Source: Pseudomonadota bacterium (GTDB taxonomy: Bacteria; Pseudomonadota; Alphaproteobacteria; Rhizobiales; Rhizobiaceae). From it: DNA of 58,935 bases. Shown here piece by piece: positions 26,781 through 34,675 of the stretch (the first letter of the stretch is position 1; every line of letters begins with the position of its first letter). The stretch spans positions 1 to 58,935 of the forward strand of contig JAEWPB010000062.1 of NCBI GenBank assembly GCA_023399465.1, read 5' to 3'. A program made the position numbers and the translations under genes. The notes beneath the pieces are model-generated. The model did not search any database and was not told the origin of the DNA. It saw nothing but the letters and a program-made list of their open reading frames with translations.

Positions 26781-27479
26781 ATGATCCAGACGACATTTCC
26801 CGACCGTGCCGTGATGGCCGAGCTGGTGGCCCGCATGCTCTGGGAAATCAAGGCGGTGCATTTCAGCGCCGACAAGCCCTACAAGCTTTCGTCGGGAATG
26901 ATGAGCCCCGTCTATATCGATTGCCGCAAGCTGATTTCCTATCCGCGCATCCGCTCAGCCGTCATGGATTTTGCCGTCAGCACCGTCCTGCGTGATGCCG
27001 GCTTCGAGCAGTTCGACGTCGTCGCCGGCGGTGAAACGGCGGGCATTCCCTTTGCCGCCTTCCTGGCCGAACGCCTCGGCCTGCCGATGATCTACGTCCG
27101 CAAGGCGCCGAAGGGCCATGGCCGCAATGCCCAGATCGAGGGCCACATGCCCGAGGGAGCGCGCGTCCTCGTCATCGAGGATCTGACCACGGCCGGCGGC
27201 AGCATGTTCAAGTTCATCGATGCGATCCGCGCCGCCGGCGGCGTCGTCGATCATGGCATCGCCCTGTTCTACTACGGCATCTTCCCCGAGGCGGAACAGC
27301 GCTTTGCCGATGGCAAGGTGCGGCTTCACCACATCGCCACCTGGCGCGACGTGCTGGCGGCCGCCAAGGCCGACAAGCTTTTCGATGACAAGACCCTCGC
27401 GGATGTCGAGGATTTCCTTGATCAGCCGCTTGCCTGGTCCGCGCGCAATGGCGGCGTTGGCGAACTTCTGCAAAAGTGA
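26781..27479 (+). CDS. pyrE: orotate phosphoribosyltransferase
   Basis: A 232-residue PRPP-dependent enzyme converting orotate to OMP in pyrimidine synthesis. It shows the substrate-binding YKLSSGMMSPVYIDCRKLIS, GGETAGIPFAAFLAERLG, the catalytic-loop lysine region VRKAPKGHGRNAQIEG, and the PRPP motif VLVIEDLTTAGGS. AAGGAG lies 8 bases before the ATG. Length is slightly longer than the Escherichia coli enzyme (213) and normal for rhizobia. It probably has its own promoter in the 123 bases after tauC. Confidence 0.96.
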   Translation: MIQTTFPDRAVMAELVARMLWEIKAVHFSADKPYKLSSGMMSPVYIDCRKLISYPRIRSAVMDFAVSTVLRDAGFEQFDVVAGGETAGIPFAAFLAERLGLPMIYVRKAPKGHGRNAQIEGHMPEGARVLVIEDLTTAGGSMFKFIDAIRAAGGVVDHGIALFYYGIFPEAEQRFADGKVRLHHIATWRDVLAAAKADKLFDDKTLADVEDFLDQPLAWSARNGGVGELLQK

Positions 27480-27520
27480 CGCTGGCTTTTTGCCGCCGGA
27501 TCACCTAAATCGATTGAATA

Positions 27521-27538
27521 GCCCCGCGGCAGCGGGGC
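27521..27538 (+). terminator. weak hairpin between pyrE and frk
   Basis: Perfect 7-bp stem GCCCCGC / GCGGGGC with loop GGCA. It is followed by ATTTCT only, so termination would be weak. It ends 19 bases before frk and could also limit ribosome access. Confidence 0.35.
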
Positions 27539-27557
27539 ATTTCTGCGGGAGGCGGGA

Positions 27558-28487
27558 ATGATTTTGTGCTGTGGCGAAGCGTTGATCGACATGTTGCCGC
27601 GCGAGACGACGCTTGGCGAGCGGGCCTTTGCCCCTTATGCCGGCGGCGCCATCTTCAACACCGCCATCGCCCTTGGCCGTCTCGGCGTGCCGACGTCGTT
27701 CTTCACCGGCCTGTCGGATGACATGCTCGGTGACATCCTGCGCGAAGCGCTTGCCGCAAGCAATGTCGACTACAGTCCTTGCGCCATCCTTTCCCGGCCG
27801 ACCACCATCGCCCTCGTCAAGCTGAACAACGGGCAGGCGAGCTATGCCTTCTACGACGAGAATACAGCGGGGCGGATGATCACGGTCGACGATCTCCCGG
27901 TGCTCGGCGACGATTGCGAGGCGCTGCATTTCGGCGCCATCAGCCTGATCCCGGAGCCCTGCGGCGCGACCTACGAGGCGTTGATGGCCCGCGAGCACGA
28001 GCGGCGCGTGATCTCGCTCGATCCGAATATCCGCCCCGGCTTCATCAAGGACAAGGAGGCCCATATGGGCCGCATCCGCCGCATGGCGGCGATGTCGGAT
28101 ATCATCAAGTTTTCCGACGAGGACCTGGCCTGGTTCGGCTTGGAGGGCGACCAGGATACGCTCGCCGATCACTGGCTGAAGCACGCCGATGCCGGCCTGG
28201 TGGTGATCACCCGGGGCGCTGAGGGCGCGACCGGCTACACCCGCAACCTCAAGGTAACGGTGCCGAGCGAACGGGTCGCCGTGGTCGATACGATCGGTGC
28301 CGGCGATACCTTCGACGCCGGTATCCTGGCCTCGCTGAAGCGCAGCAATCTGCTGACCAAGACGCAGGTCGCCTCGCTCGGCGAACAGGCGGTCCGCGAT
28401 GCGTTGGCGCTTGGCGCCAAGGCAGCCGCCGTTACCGTCTCGCGTGCCGGCGCCAACCCTCCCTGGGCTCACGAAATCGGGCTTTGA
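27558..28487 (+). CDS. frk: fructokinase (PfkB family)
   Basis: A 309-residue ribokinase-family sugar kinase. N-terminal CCGEALIDMLPRE and AYAGGAIFNTAIALGRLG-type glycine-rich region bind sugar, and the C-terminal DTIGAGDTFDAGIL carries the catalytic aspartate and anion hole. Rhizobial fructokinases of this size phosphorylate fructose to fructose-6-phosphate. Context supports this: pgi, which uses that product, is convergent next door, and the fructose importer is 6 kb upstream. GGGAGGCGGG precedes the ATG. Start and length look complete. Confidence 0.88.
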   Translation: MILCCGEALIDMLPRETTLGERAFAPYAGGAIFNTAIALGRLGVPTSFFTGLSDDMLGDILREALAASNVDYSPCAILSRPTTIALVKLNNGQASYAFYDENTAGRMITVDDLPVLGDDCEALHFGAISLIPEPCGATYEALMAREHERRVISLDPNIRPGFIKDKEAHMGRIRRMAAMSDIIKFSDEDLAWFGLEGDQDTLADHWLKHADAGLVVITRGAEGATGYTRNLKVTVPSERVAVVDTIGAGDTFDAGILASLKRSNLLTKTQVASLGEQAVRDALALGAKAAAVTVSRAGANPPWAHEIGL

Positions 28488-28528
28488 AGCACACGAGGGC
28501 CTTCTGACGGGGCTGGTGCCCCATCACG

Positions 28529-30154
28529 CTATTCTTCCAGCTTTGCAAGCGCCGCGACAAGCCCGCGGGTCGAGGCATCATGGCCCTCGGCGCTCTGCTT
28601 GCCCTCGATGACAGGCAGCAGGCCGGTCGCCAGTTCCTTGCCGAGTTCGACACCCCACTGGTCGAAGGAATTGATGCGGAAGAGCACGCCTTCGACGAAG
28701 ACGCGGTGTTCGTAGAGTGCGATCAGTCGGCCGAGCGCATAGGGCGTCAGGCGGTCGTAGACGAAGGTGATCGACGGACGGTTGCCGGTGAATACACGGT
28801 GCGGAGCGATGATGTCGGCCTCGCGCGCGTCCATCCCCTTGGCCGTCAGTTGCGCCTTCGCCTCGGCGAGCGTGCGACCCTTCATTAGCGCCTCGGACTG
28901 CGCCAGGCAGTTGGCCATCAGCAGCTGATGCTGGTGTCGGAGCTCCGGTTCGAAACCGTTTGCCGCGATCAGGAACTCGACCGGAATGATGTCGGTGCCC
29001 TGATGGAGAAGCTGGAAGAAGGCATGCTGGCCGTTGGTGCCGGGCTCGCCCCAGACCACCGGGCCGGAGGAACCGGCGACCGGAGTGCCGTCGATCGTCA
29101 CGCCCTTGCCGTTCGATTCCATGTCGAGCTGTTGCAGGTAGGCAGGGAAGCGTGCCAGCCGCTGGTCATAGGGAATGACGGCGCGCGAGGTGTAGCCAAG
29201 CACGTTGCGCTCGTAATAGCCGATCAGGCCGAGCAGCATCGGCAGGTTTTCGCCTGCCGGGGCGGTGCGGAAATGGTTGTCCATCGCATGCGCGCCGTCG
29301 AGGAAACGGCCGAAATCATCAGGTCCGATGGCGATCATCAGCGGCAGGCCGATTGCCGACCAGATCGAGTAGCGGCCGCCGACCCAGTCCCAGAACCCGA
29401 ACACCCGCTCCTGGTCGATACCGAAGGCGGCGACCTTGTCGAGCGCGGTGGAGACTGCCGCGAAATGGTGCTGCACTGCCGCCTCGCCAAGGGCTCCGGC
29501 AATGAAGCGGCGGGCGGTGGCCGCATTGGTCATGGTTTCGACGGTGGTGAAGGTTTTCGAAGCGACGATGAACAGCGTCGTCTCCGCCGCAAGCGGCTTC
29601 AGCACGTCGGCGATATGGGCGCCATCGATGTTGGAGACGAAATGCAGGCGCGGGCCGTCGTGGAAGGGGCTGAGCGCCAGGGTCGCCATGGCAGGGCCGA
29701 GATCGGAGCCGCCGATGCCGATGTTGACGACATCGGTTATCTTTCGGCCGGTGGCGCCGGTGATCGTGCCGGAGCGGATGCCATCGGCAAAGCGTCCCAT
29801 TGCGGCGAGCACCTGGTTGACATCAGGCATCACGTCGCGGCCGTCGACCAGCACCGGCGTGTTGGCCCGGTTGCGCAGCGCCGTGTGAAGGACGGCGCGA
29901 TGTTCGGTGAAGTTGATCGCCTCGCCGGCAAACATTGCATCGCGCTTTCTGGCGACGCCAGCCTCTTCGGCAAGCTTGAGGAGCAGGGCGACGATCTCGC
30001 CGTTCACCGCCGACTTGGAGTAGTCCATCAGCAGGTCGTCGAGGCGGGCGCTGTAGCGATCGAAGCGGGCCGGATCGGTGGCGAATGCGGCGCGGATGTC
30101 GGTGGCGTGGGTGGCGGCCGCCGTGGATTTCAGTTGCTCGACGATCACTTCCAT
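28529..30154 (-). CDS. pgi: glucose-6-phosphate isomerase
   Basis: A 541-residue enzyme interconverting glucose-6-phosphate and fructose-6-phosphate. Recognisable blocks are VVNIGIGGSDLGPAMATLAL, the substrate-binding TFTTVETMTNA, the signature FWDWVGGRYSIWSAIGLP and GTNGQHAFFQLLHQGTDIIP with the catalytic Glu/His region, and the C-terminal FDQWGVELGKELA containing the catalytic lysine. Start at 30154 is chosen for a GGAG 8 bases upstream. It converges with frk, leaving 41 bases between the two stops. Confidence 0.96.
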   Translation of the reverse strand: MEVIVEQLKSTAAATHATDIRAAFATDPARFDRYSARLDDLLMDYSKSAVNGEIVALLLKLAEEAGVARKRDAMFAGEAINFTEHRAVLHTALRNRANTPVLVDGRDVMPDVNQVLAAMGRFADGIRSGTITGATGRKITDVVNIGIGGSDLGPAMATLALSPFHDGPRLHFVSNIDGAHIADVLKPLAAETTLFIVASKTFTTVETMTNAATARRFIAGALGEAAVQHHFAAVSTALDKVAAFGIDQERVFGFWDWVGGRYSIWSAIGLPLMIAIGPDDFGRFLDGAHAMDNHFRTAPAGENLPMLLGLIGYYERNVLGYTSRAVIPYDQRLARFPAYLQQLDMESNGKGVTIDGTPVAGSSGPVVWGEPGTNGQHAFFQLLHQGTDIIPVEFLIAANGFEPELRHQHQLLMANCLAQSEALMKGRTLAEAKAQLTAKGMDAREADIIAPHRVFTGNRPSITFVYDRLTPYALGRLIALYEHRVFVEGVLFRINSFDQWGVELGKELATGLLPVIEGKQSAEGHDASTRGLVAALAKLEE

Positions 30155-30238
30155 TGGGGGCTCCTGATCCGAAACGGGTGCGCACACTATTCGCAATGCT
30201 GCAGGCAAATCAAGGAGGCGATATGACGAAAGACAATT

Positions 30239-30264
30239 GCGCCATCCGCCGGAGCGGATGGCGC
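30239..30264 (-). terminator. hairpin downstream of fadD
   Basis: Perfect 11-bp stem GCGCCATCCGC / GCGGATGGCGC with a 4-base loop, 22 bases past the fadD stop. On the minus strand it is followed by AATTGTCTTT, a weak T-tract, so it is a likely but imperfect terminator. Confidence 0.6.
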
Positions 30265-30285
30265 GGCTCGGGAGGAGCTATCGGT

Positions 30286-31986
30286 TCAGTCGCGCAGATC
30301 TTTTCGCAGGATCTTGCCGACATTCGACTTCGGCAGTTCGGCACGGAATTCGACGAATTTCGGCCGCTTGTAGTTGGTGAGATTGGCCGCGCAGTGTGCC
30401 TTCACATCGGCCTCGGTGAGGGCCGGATCCTTCTTGACGACGAAGAGCTTGACGGCCTCGCCGGAATGCGGATCGGCAACGCCGATGGCCGCGCATTCGA
30501 GCACTCCGGGCATCATTGCTGCCACTTCCTCGACCTCGTTCGGATAGACGTTGAAGCCTGAGACGAGGATCATGTCCTTCTTCCGGTCGACGATCTTGGT
30601 GTAGCCGCGCGCGTCCATGATCCCCATGTCGCCGGTGCGGAAGAAACCGTCGGCCGTCATGACCTTGGCGGTCTCGTCCGGTCGCTGCCAGTATCCGGCC
30701 ATGACCTGCGGGCCACGGATGCAGATCTCGCCGACTTCGCCGAGCGGCAGGCTGTTGCCGTCCTCGTCGCGGATGTCCACTTCGGTGGAGGGGAGCGGCA
30801 GGCCGATCGTGCCGGTGAACTCGGCCATGTCGAGGCGGTTGACGGTCGCCACCGGCGAGGTTTCAGACAGGCCGTAGCCTTCGCTGATCGGCATGCCGGT
30901 CAGCTTCAGCCAGCGTTCGGCGACCGGGCGCTGCACCGCCATGCCGCCGCCGAGCGCCAGGATCAGCGACGAAAAGTCGAGCTTCTGGAAGTCGGCATTG
31001 TTCATCAATGCATTGAACAGGGTGTTGAGGCCCGGGAACACGTGCATCGGGTACTTCTGAAGTTCCTTGGTGAAGGCCGGGATGTCGCGCGGATTGGCGA
31101 TGAGGATGTTGCGGGCGCCCAACGACAATCCCATCAGCGAATTCACCGTCAGCGCGAAGATATGGTAGAGCGGCAGCGCGCAGATGAAGGTCAACATCTC
31201 CGGACGCTGCTTGTTGGCGAATGCGGTCTCGAGCCAGAGTTCGAGCTGTGCCTTGTTCGAGAGCAGGTTCGCGTGCGTCAGGGTCGCACCCTTGGAAACG
31301 CCTGTCGTGCCGCCGGTGTATTGCAGGAAGGCCGCGTCATTGACGGCGATCGCGACCGGCTGCAGCGTCGCCTTCGCGCCTTCTGCCATCACCTGGCGGA
31401 AGGACTTGTGCCCGTCGATCGACCAGGCCGGAACCAGTTTCTTGACCTTGCGTACCACCAGATTGACGAGATGGCCCTTCAGTCCGAGCATGTCGCCCAT
31501 CGTGGCGACCACCACGTGGCGGACGGCAGTGCGAGCGACGACCTGGCTGACGGTATGGGCGAAATTCTCGAGGACGAAGATCGCCTTGGCGCCCGAGTCG
31601 TTCAGTTGATGCTCGAGTTCGCGCGGCGTGTACAACGGATTGACGTTGACGACAGTCAAGCCGGCGCGAAGGATGCCGTATACGATCACGGGGTTTTGCA
31701 GGACGTTCGGCAGCATCACCGCGACCCGATCGCCCTTGACGAGGCCGCTGGCCTGCAGCCAGGCGCCGATCTTGCGCGTTTCGCGCTCGAGGTCGCTGAA
31801 GGTCAGCGTCTTGCCCATGCTGGTGAAGGCAGGGCGATCGGCATAGCGGGCGCAGCACTTTTCAACGAGATCGGCAAGCGACTGGTATTGCAGCGGCGCG
31901 ATTTCCGGCGGCACGCTCGGTGCATAGGAGGCCAGCCAGAACTTTTCAGAGGCTTGGCCGCTGGGTCGGGTGGAAATGTCGGTCAT
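30286..31986 (-). CDS. fadD: long-chain fatty-acid CoA ligase
   Basis: A 566-residue acyl-CoA synthetase of the AMP-binding superfamily. It has the P-loop-like FLQYTGGTTGVSKGATLTHA, the adenylate motif EGYGLSETSP, the FACS motif DGFFRTGDMGIMDARGYTKI and the catalytic lysine near the end (LPKSNVGKILRKDLR). It activates long-chain fatty acids with ATP and CoA for beta-oxidation at the inner face of the membrane. The start at 31986 has GGGAGAG 5 bases upstream. The pgi-fadD neighbourhood matches the fadD locus of Sinorhizobium meliloti. Confidence 0.93.
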   Translation of the reverse strand: MTDISTRPSGQASEKFWLASYAPSVPPEIAPLQYQSLADLVEKCCARYADRPAFTSMGKTLTFSDLERETRKIGAWLQASGLVKGDRVAVMLPNVLQNPVIVYGILRAGLTVVNVNPLYTPRELEHQLNDSGAKAIFVLENFAHTVSQVVARTAVRHVVVATMGDMLGLKGHLVNLVVRKVKKLVPAWSIDGHKSFRQVMAEGAKATLQPVAIAVNDAAFLQYTGGTTGVSKGATLTHANLLSNKAQLELWLETAFANKQRPEMLTFICALPLYHIFALTVNSLMGLSLGARNILIANPRDIPAFTKELQKYPMHVFPGLNTLFNALMNNADFQKLDFSSLILALGGGMAVQRPVAERWLKLTGMPISEGYGLSETSPVATVNRLDMAEFTGTIGLPLPSTEVDIRDEDGNSLPLGEVGEICIRGPQVMAGYWQRPDETAKVMTADGFFRTGDMGIMDARGYTKIVDRKKDMILVSGFNVYPNEVEEVAAMMPGVLECAAIGVADPHSGEAVKLFVVKKDPALTEADVKAHCAANLTNYKRPKFVEFRAELPKSNVGKILRKDLRD

Positions 31987-32437
31987 GCACTCTCTCCCTA
32001 AGATACGATGGCCGCTCGTCGCGGTGCCGGAATGCTCTCCCTCATTCCCGGCTTTTGACATGCGAAACATGAAATCTGCACGAGGATTTCACGATTGCAC
32101 ATTTGTTTGCAGCTTGCCCGGACGCCATGGCTTCACCCGCACCATACAAGCTGCATAAGACAGGCTTACAATAACTTTGACGTAAGCGTCAACCAGACGA
32201 GGAGCTTCGGGAATGGAATCGGAGAGGCTCTTCCCGACCGAAAGCCCCGCAGTCGAAGGCAGTGCACGGCGTTTTCCAGATAGGAACGGGGCGGCGACGC
32301 ATGGGCTGGGGGCAGCAGGTCGTGCGACGGGCTGCAAGCGTGGGTAAGAATACCGAACCCGGGCAGTTCCCGATGTGTTGGAGAGGGAAGGGCTCTCGTC
32401 CTTTCCCCTGCGCAGGTGCTGTGGATAATGCGGGCTC
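31987..32437. other. intergenic region upstream of fadD
   Basis: About 450 bases. It holds the palindrome at 32177-32192 and AT-rich stretches likely to be the fadD promoter. The flavin reductase gene ends at its right side and shows no obvious terminator. No gene or RNA was recognised. Confidence 0.5.
32177..32192. promoter_or_regulatory. TTGACG-N4-CGTCAA operator upstream of fadD
   Basis: TTGACGTAAGCGTCAA has perfect 6-bp inverted arms. It lies 191 bases upstream of fadD in the only sizeable control region. The shape resembles MerR-family LiuR-type sites of proteobacteria, which carry ACGT-rich arms and control acyl-CoA catabolism. The regulator is not encoded in this window. Confidence 0.45.
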
Positions 32438-32983
32438 TCAGACGGAAAGGCGGCTGTAGCGGCCCTGGCTGTAGACCAGCGAATGGCCCTTGTCGGCGGT
32501 CACGGAGAGGATCCGCCCGAGAATGATGGCATGGCTGTGGCGCACGATCACCTCATCGACTTCGCAGTCGATGGCGGCGAGCGCCGATACCAGCGCCGGC
32601 GCGCCGCTGGCAAGCGTCGTCCAGCTGGCGCCTTCATAGCGATCGGCGCCCTTGATGCCGCCGAAGCCGGAGAAGCGCTCGGCAACCGCCTGCTGCTCCT
32701 GCGAGAGAATGTTGACGCAGAAGTGCCGGTAGCGGTCGATCACTGCAAAGGTCGACGAGTTCAGGTTGATGTTGACGATCATCGTCGGCGGATCCATCGA
32801 CAGGGCGGTCGCCGACGTCACGGTGGCGCCGGTGCGATCCTCGTCGATGCCGGCGGTGACGACCGAGACGCCACCAGCAAGATTGCGCATCGCCGCCTTC
32901 ACGGTCTGGACGTCCACTGCCTCCGATGGCGTGATGACGTCGATTTTCTGAAGGGACTGCAGGCCGGTCTGCGCAATGGTCAT
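32438..32983 (-). CDS. flavin reductase domain protein
   Basis: A 181-residue protein with the FMN-binding split-barrel fold of small flavin reductase components (HpaC/DszD-like): AAMRNLAGGVSVVTAG, then ATVTSATALSMDPPTMIVNI, FCVNILSQEQQAVAERFSG and the late HAIILGRILSV. Such proteins reduce FMN or FAD with NAD(P)H to feed a separate monooxygenase, none of which is next door. A 20-residue N-terminal extension precedes the conserved core. The start lies about 90 bases from a 23-bp palindrome, so expression is probably controlled by a dedicated repressor. Specific partner unknown. Confidence 0.85.
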   Translation of the reverse strand: MTIAQTGLQSLQKIDVITPSEAVDVQTVKAAMRNLAGGVSVVTAGIDEDRTGATVTSATALSMDPPTMIVNINLNSSTFAVIDRYRHFCVNILSQEQQAVAERFSGFGGIKGADRYEGASWTTLASGAPALVSALAAIDCEVDEVIVRHSHAIILGRILSVTADKGHSLVYSQGRYSRLSV

Positions 32984-33071
32984 GTGATCTTTCCGCTAAA
33001 AAATCTGCTCGGTGACGCGGGCCCTCTTGCGTGCGCCCGCGTCGGCTGCCAGTTTGATCAACGGATCAATG

Positions 33072-33094
33072 TTGTCAATAAAAAATATAGACAA
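33072..33094. promoter_or_regulatory. 23-bp palindromic operator upstream of the flavin reductase gene
   Basis: Inverted repeat TTGTCnATA-N5-TATnGACAA (33072-33094), with 16 of 18 arm positions symmetric, in a strongly AT-rich segment. It is about 89 bases upstream of the flavin reductase start and 30 bases beyond the TrmO-like stop. Arms with TTGTC/GACAA and this spacing fit a dimeric repressor such as GntR or TetR type; identity unknown. Confidence 0.5.
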
Positions 33095-33123
33095 TATAGG
33101 TAATTCATCGGGCGCCTCGCCCG

Positions 33124-33663
33124 TCACTTCTTCTCGCAGTGGCGGGCAGTGGCCGGCGTGCCTGCTTCGGGGTCGCCGATCTCGACGTCACCGGGCTGCG
33201 GCGGCGCGATCGGTTTGAACAAGGTCCTGTCGGGCTTGATATCGATCAACGGCGTGCCGTCGAGGCAGTCGAGACCGCGCACCAGCAGCGTATTGCCTTC
33301 GACAGCCTCCAGCTTGACGATCGAGGTGCCGATCGGATTGGGCCTGACCGGCGAGCGGATCGCGAATGTTCCGCGAACCGTGCCGTTGTCCGCCGGACTT
33401 TGCAGCACGAGATCGCGGCGCGACCGGTCGAGCCAGTAGAGGACTTCCAGCCGTTCGAAATCCTCGATCCCCTTGAGCGCGGGCACCCATGGCTCGTAGA
33501 TCTCGATGCGGCAGAGCGGCCCGTCCTGCCGGCCCTGCCGCGGGCATGTCAGTCGCGACGTCCATGGTGTCGAGATCAGCCCGATGAACGTCAGGCGCGC
33601 ATCATCGGGTTCAGGCGGCGTGATGGATACCTCGTTCCTGCGTATTTCATTTTCCCGGACCAT
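33124..33663 (-). CDS. TrmO/TsaA-like tRNA methyltransferase domain protein
   Basis: A 179-residue protein of the TsaA-like (UPF0066) beta-barrel family, which includes TrmO, the SAM-dependent methyltransferase of t6A37 in tRNA-Thr. Recognisable parts are LTFIGLISTPW, then CRIEIYEPWVPALKGIEDFE, the GTFAIRSPVRPNPIGTSIVK signature loop and GTPLIDIKPD. GGGAGG precedes the ATG by 5 bases. It is divergent from modABC, an association also seen for family members in other bacteria and never fully explained. The C-terminal domain of full TrmO is short here, so the exact activity is uncertain. Confidence 0.82.
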   Translation of the reverse strand: MVRENEIRRNEVSITPPEPDDARLTFIGLISTPWTSRLTCPRQGRQDGPLCRIEIYEPWVPALKGIEDFERLEVLYWLDRSRRDLVLQSPADNGTVRGTFAIRSPVRPNPIGTSIVKLEAVEGNTLLVRGLDCLDGTPLIDIKPDRTLFKPIAPPQPGDVEIGDPEAGTPATARHCEKK

Positions 33664-33740
33664 AGCCGCCTCCCGTCATCTCGTTTTCCTGCGCCTCGCA
33701 CAGCGCCCGCAAGGTTGGCCGGGAGAATGTGTGGTCGTCA

Positions 33741-33805
33741 ATATATCCGAGCAAATATATCGCTGGCCAAGTTCGCCGTATCGATATATTCAACGAGATA
33801 CAACG
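33741..33805 (+). promoter_or_regulatory. candidate ModE/MopA-type sites upstream of modA
   Basis: Two dyad-like blocks lie before modA. The first has ATATAT at 33741-33746 and again at 33755-33760. The second is CGATATAT (33782-33789), 8 bases, then ATACAACG (33798-33805), whose complement CGTTGTAT is close to the CGTTATAT half-site of ModE. The second lies 23 bases before the modA start. Both are imperfect matches. Confidence 0.4.
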
Positions 33806-33827
33806 AATCCGTGGGAGGAAATCGCGA

Positions 33828-34613
33828 ATGAACCGTCGTCAATGGTTGAAGCTCGTAGCTGCGTCTTTCGCCGCCTGGGTTGGTGTCGCCACGTGGTCGG
33901 CGCCGGCAATGGCAGCCGAGAAGGTTACGGTCTTCGCCGCCGCCAGTCTGAAAAATGCGCTCGATGCCATTAACGAGGAATGGCGGAAGCAGAGTGGCAA
34001 CGATGCGGTCGCCTCCTATGCGGCGAGCTCGGCGCTCGCCAAGCAGATCGAGGCAGCGGCGCCTGCCGATATCTTCATCTCCGCAGACCTCGCCTGGATG
34101 GATTATCTTGCCGACAAGGGGCTGATCAAGAACGACACCCGTTCCAACCTGCTCGGCAATCGCATCGTGCTGATCGCCCCGAAGGACAATCCCGCGGCCG
34201 TCGACATCAGGCAGGGTTTCGATCTTGCCGGTCTCGTCGGTAACGGTCGCCTTGCGATGGGTGCGGTCGATTCCGTTCCGGCGGGCAAATACGGCAAGGA
34301 AGCGCTGGAAAAGCTCGGCGTCTGGTCGTCGGTCGAAGGCAAGCTCGCCGGCGCGGAAAGCGTGCGCGCGGCGTTGGCGCTGGTCTCCCGCGGGGAGGCG
34401 CCCTACGGCATCGTTTACCAGACCGATGCCGCCGCCGATCCTGGCGTTGCGATTGTCGGCACATTCCCCGAAGACAGCCACAAGCCGATCATCTACCCGA
34501 TCGCCGTCGTGGCGGGTTCGGAGAACCCGGCCGCGTCCGCCTATCTGGAATTCATCAGGTCTGCAAAGGCGAAGGGCTTTTTCGAAGAACAGGGCTTCAC
34601 GGTTCTGCATTGA
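33828..34613 (+). CDS. modA: molybdate ABC transporter, periplasmic binding protein
   Basis: A 261-residue molybdate-binding protein. The signal is MNRRQWLKLVAASFAAWVGV then ATWSAPAMAA. The mature domain has VTVFAAASLKNALDAI, SYAASSALAKQIEAAAPADI then FISADLAWMDYL, and the late GIVYQTDAA, all typical of ModA. Oxyanion contact residues in the AAASL and SSALA segments are present. GGGAGGAAAT lies before the ATG. It heads modABC, which supplies molybdenum cofactor and, where present, nitrogenase or nitrate reductase. Confidence 0.95.
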   Translation: MNRRQWLKLVAASFAAWVGVATWSAPAMAAEKVTVFAAASLKNALDAINEEWRKQSGNDAVASYAASSALAKQIEAAAPADIFISADLAWMDYLADKGLIKNDTRSNLLGNRIVLIAPKDNPAAVDIRQGFDLAGLVGNGRLAMGAVDSVPAGKYGKEALEKLGVWSSVEGKLAGAESVRAALALVSRGEAPYGIVYQTDAAADPGVAIVGTFPEDSHKPIIYPIAVVAGSENPAASAYLEFIRSAKAKGFFEEQGFTVLH

Positions 34614-34675
34614 CGTTGCTGCGGCGCCAGCTAGTCTGGCGGCCGCTTTGACAGAAATGGTTGCGGGATAAGCAC

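Noticed and set aside
30222..30561. Plus-strand frame beginning ATGACGAAAGACAATTGC behind a strong AAGGAGG, antisense to the fadD 3' end
   Set aside because: After about 15 codons it only follows the antisense of fadD and translates to no known family. The ribosome-binding site is probably chance; a very short leader peptide cannot be excluded.
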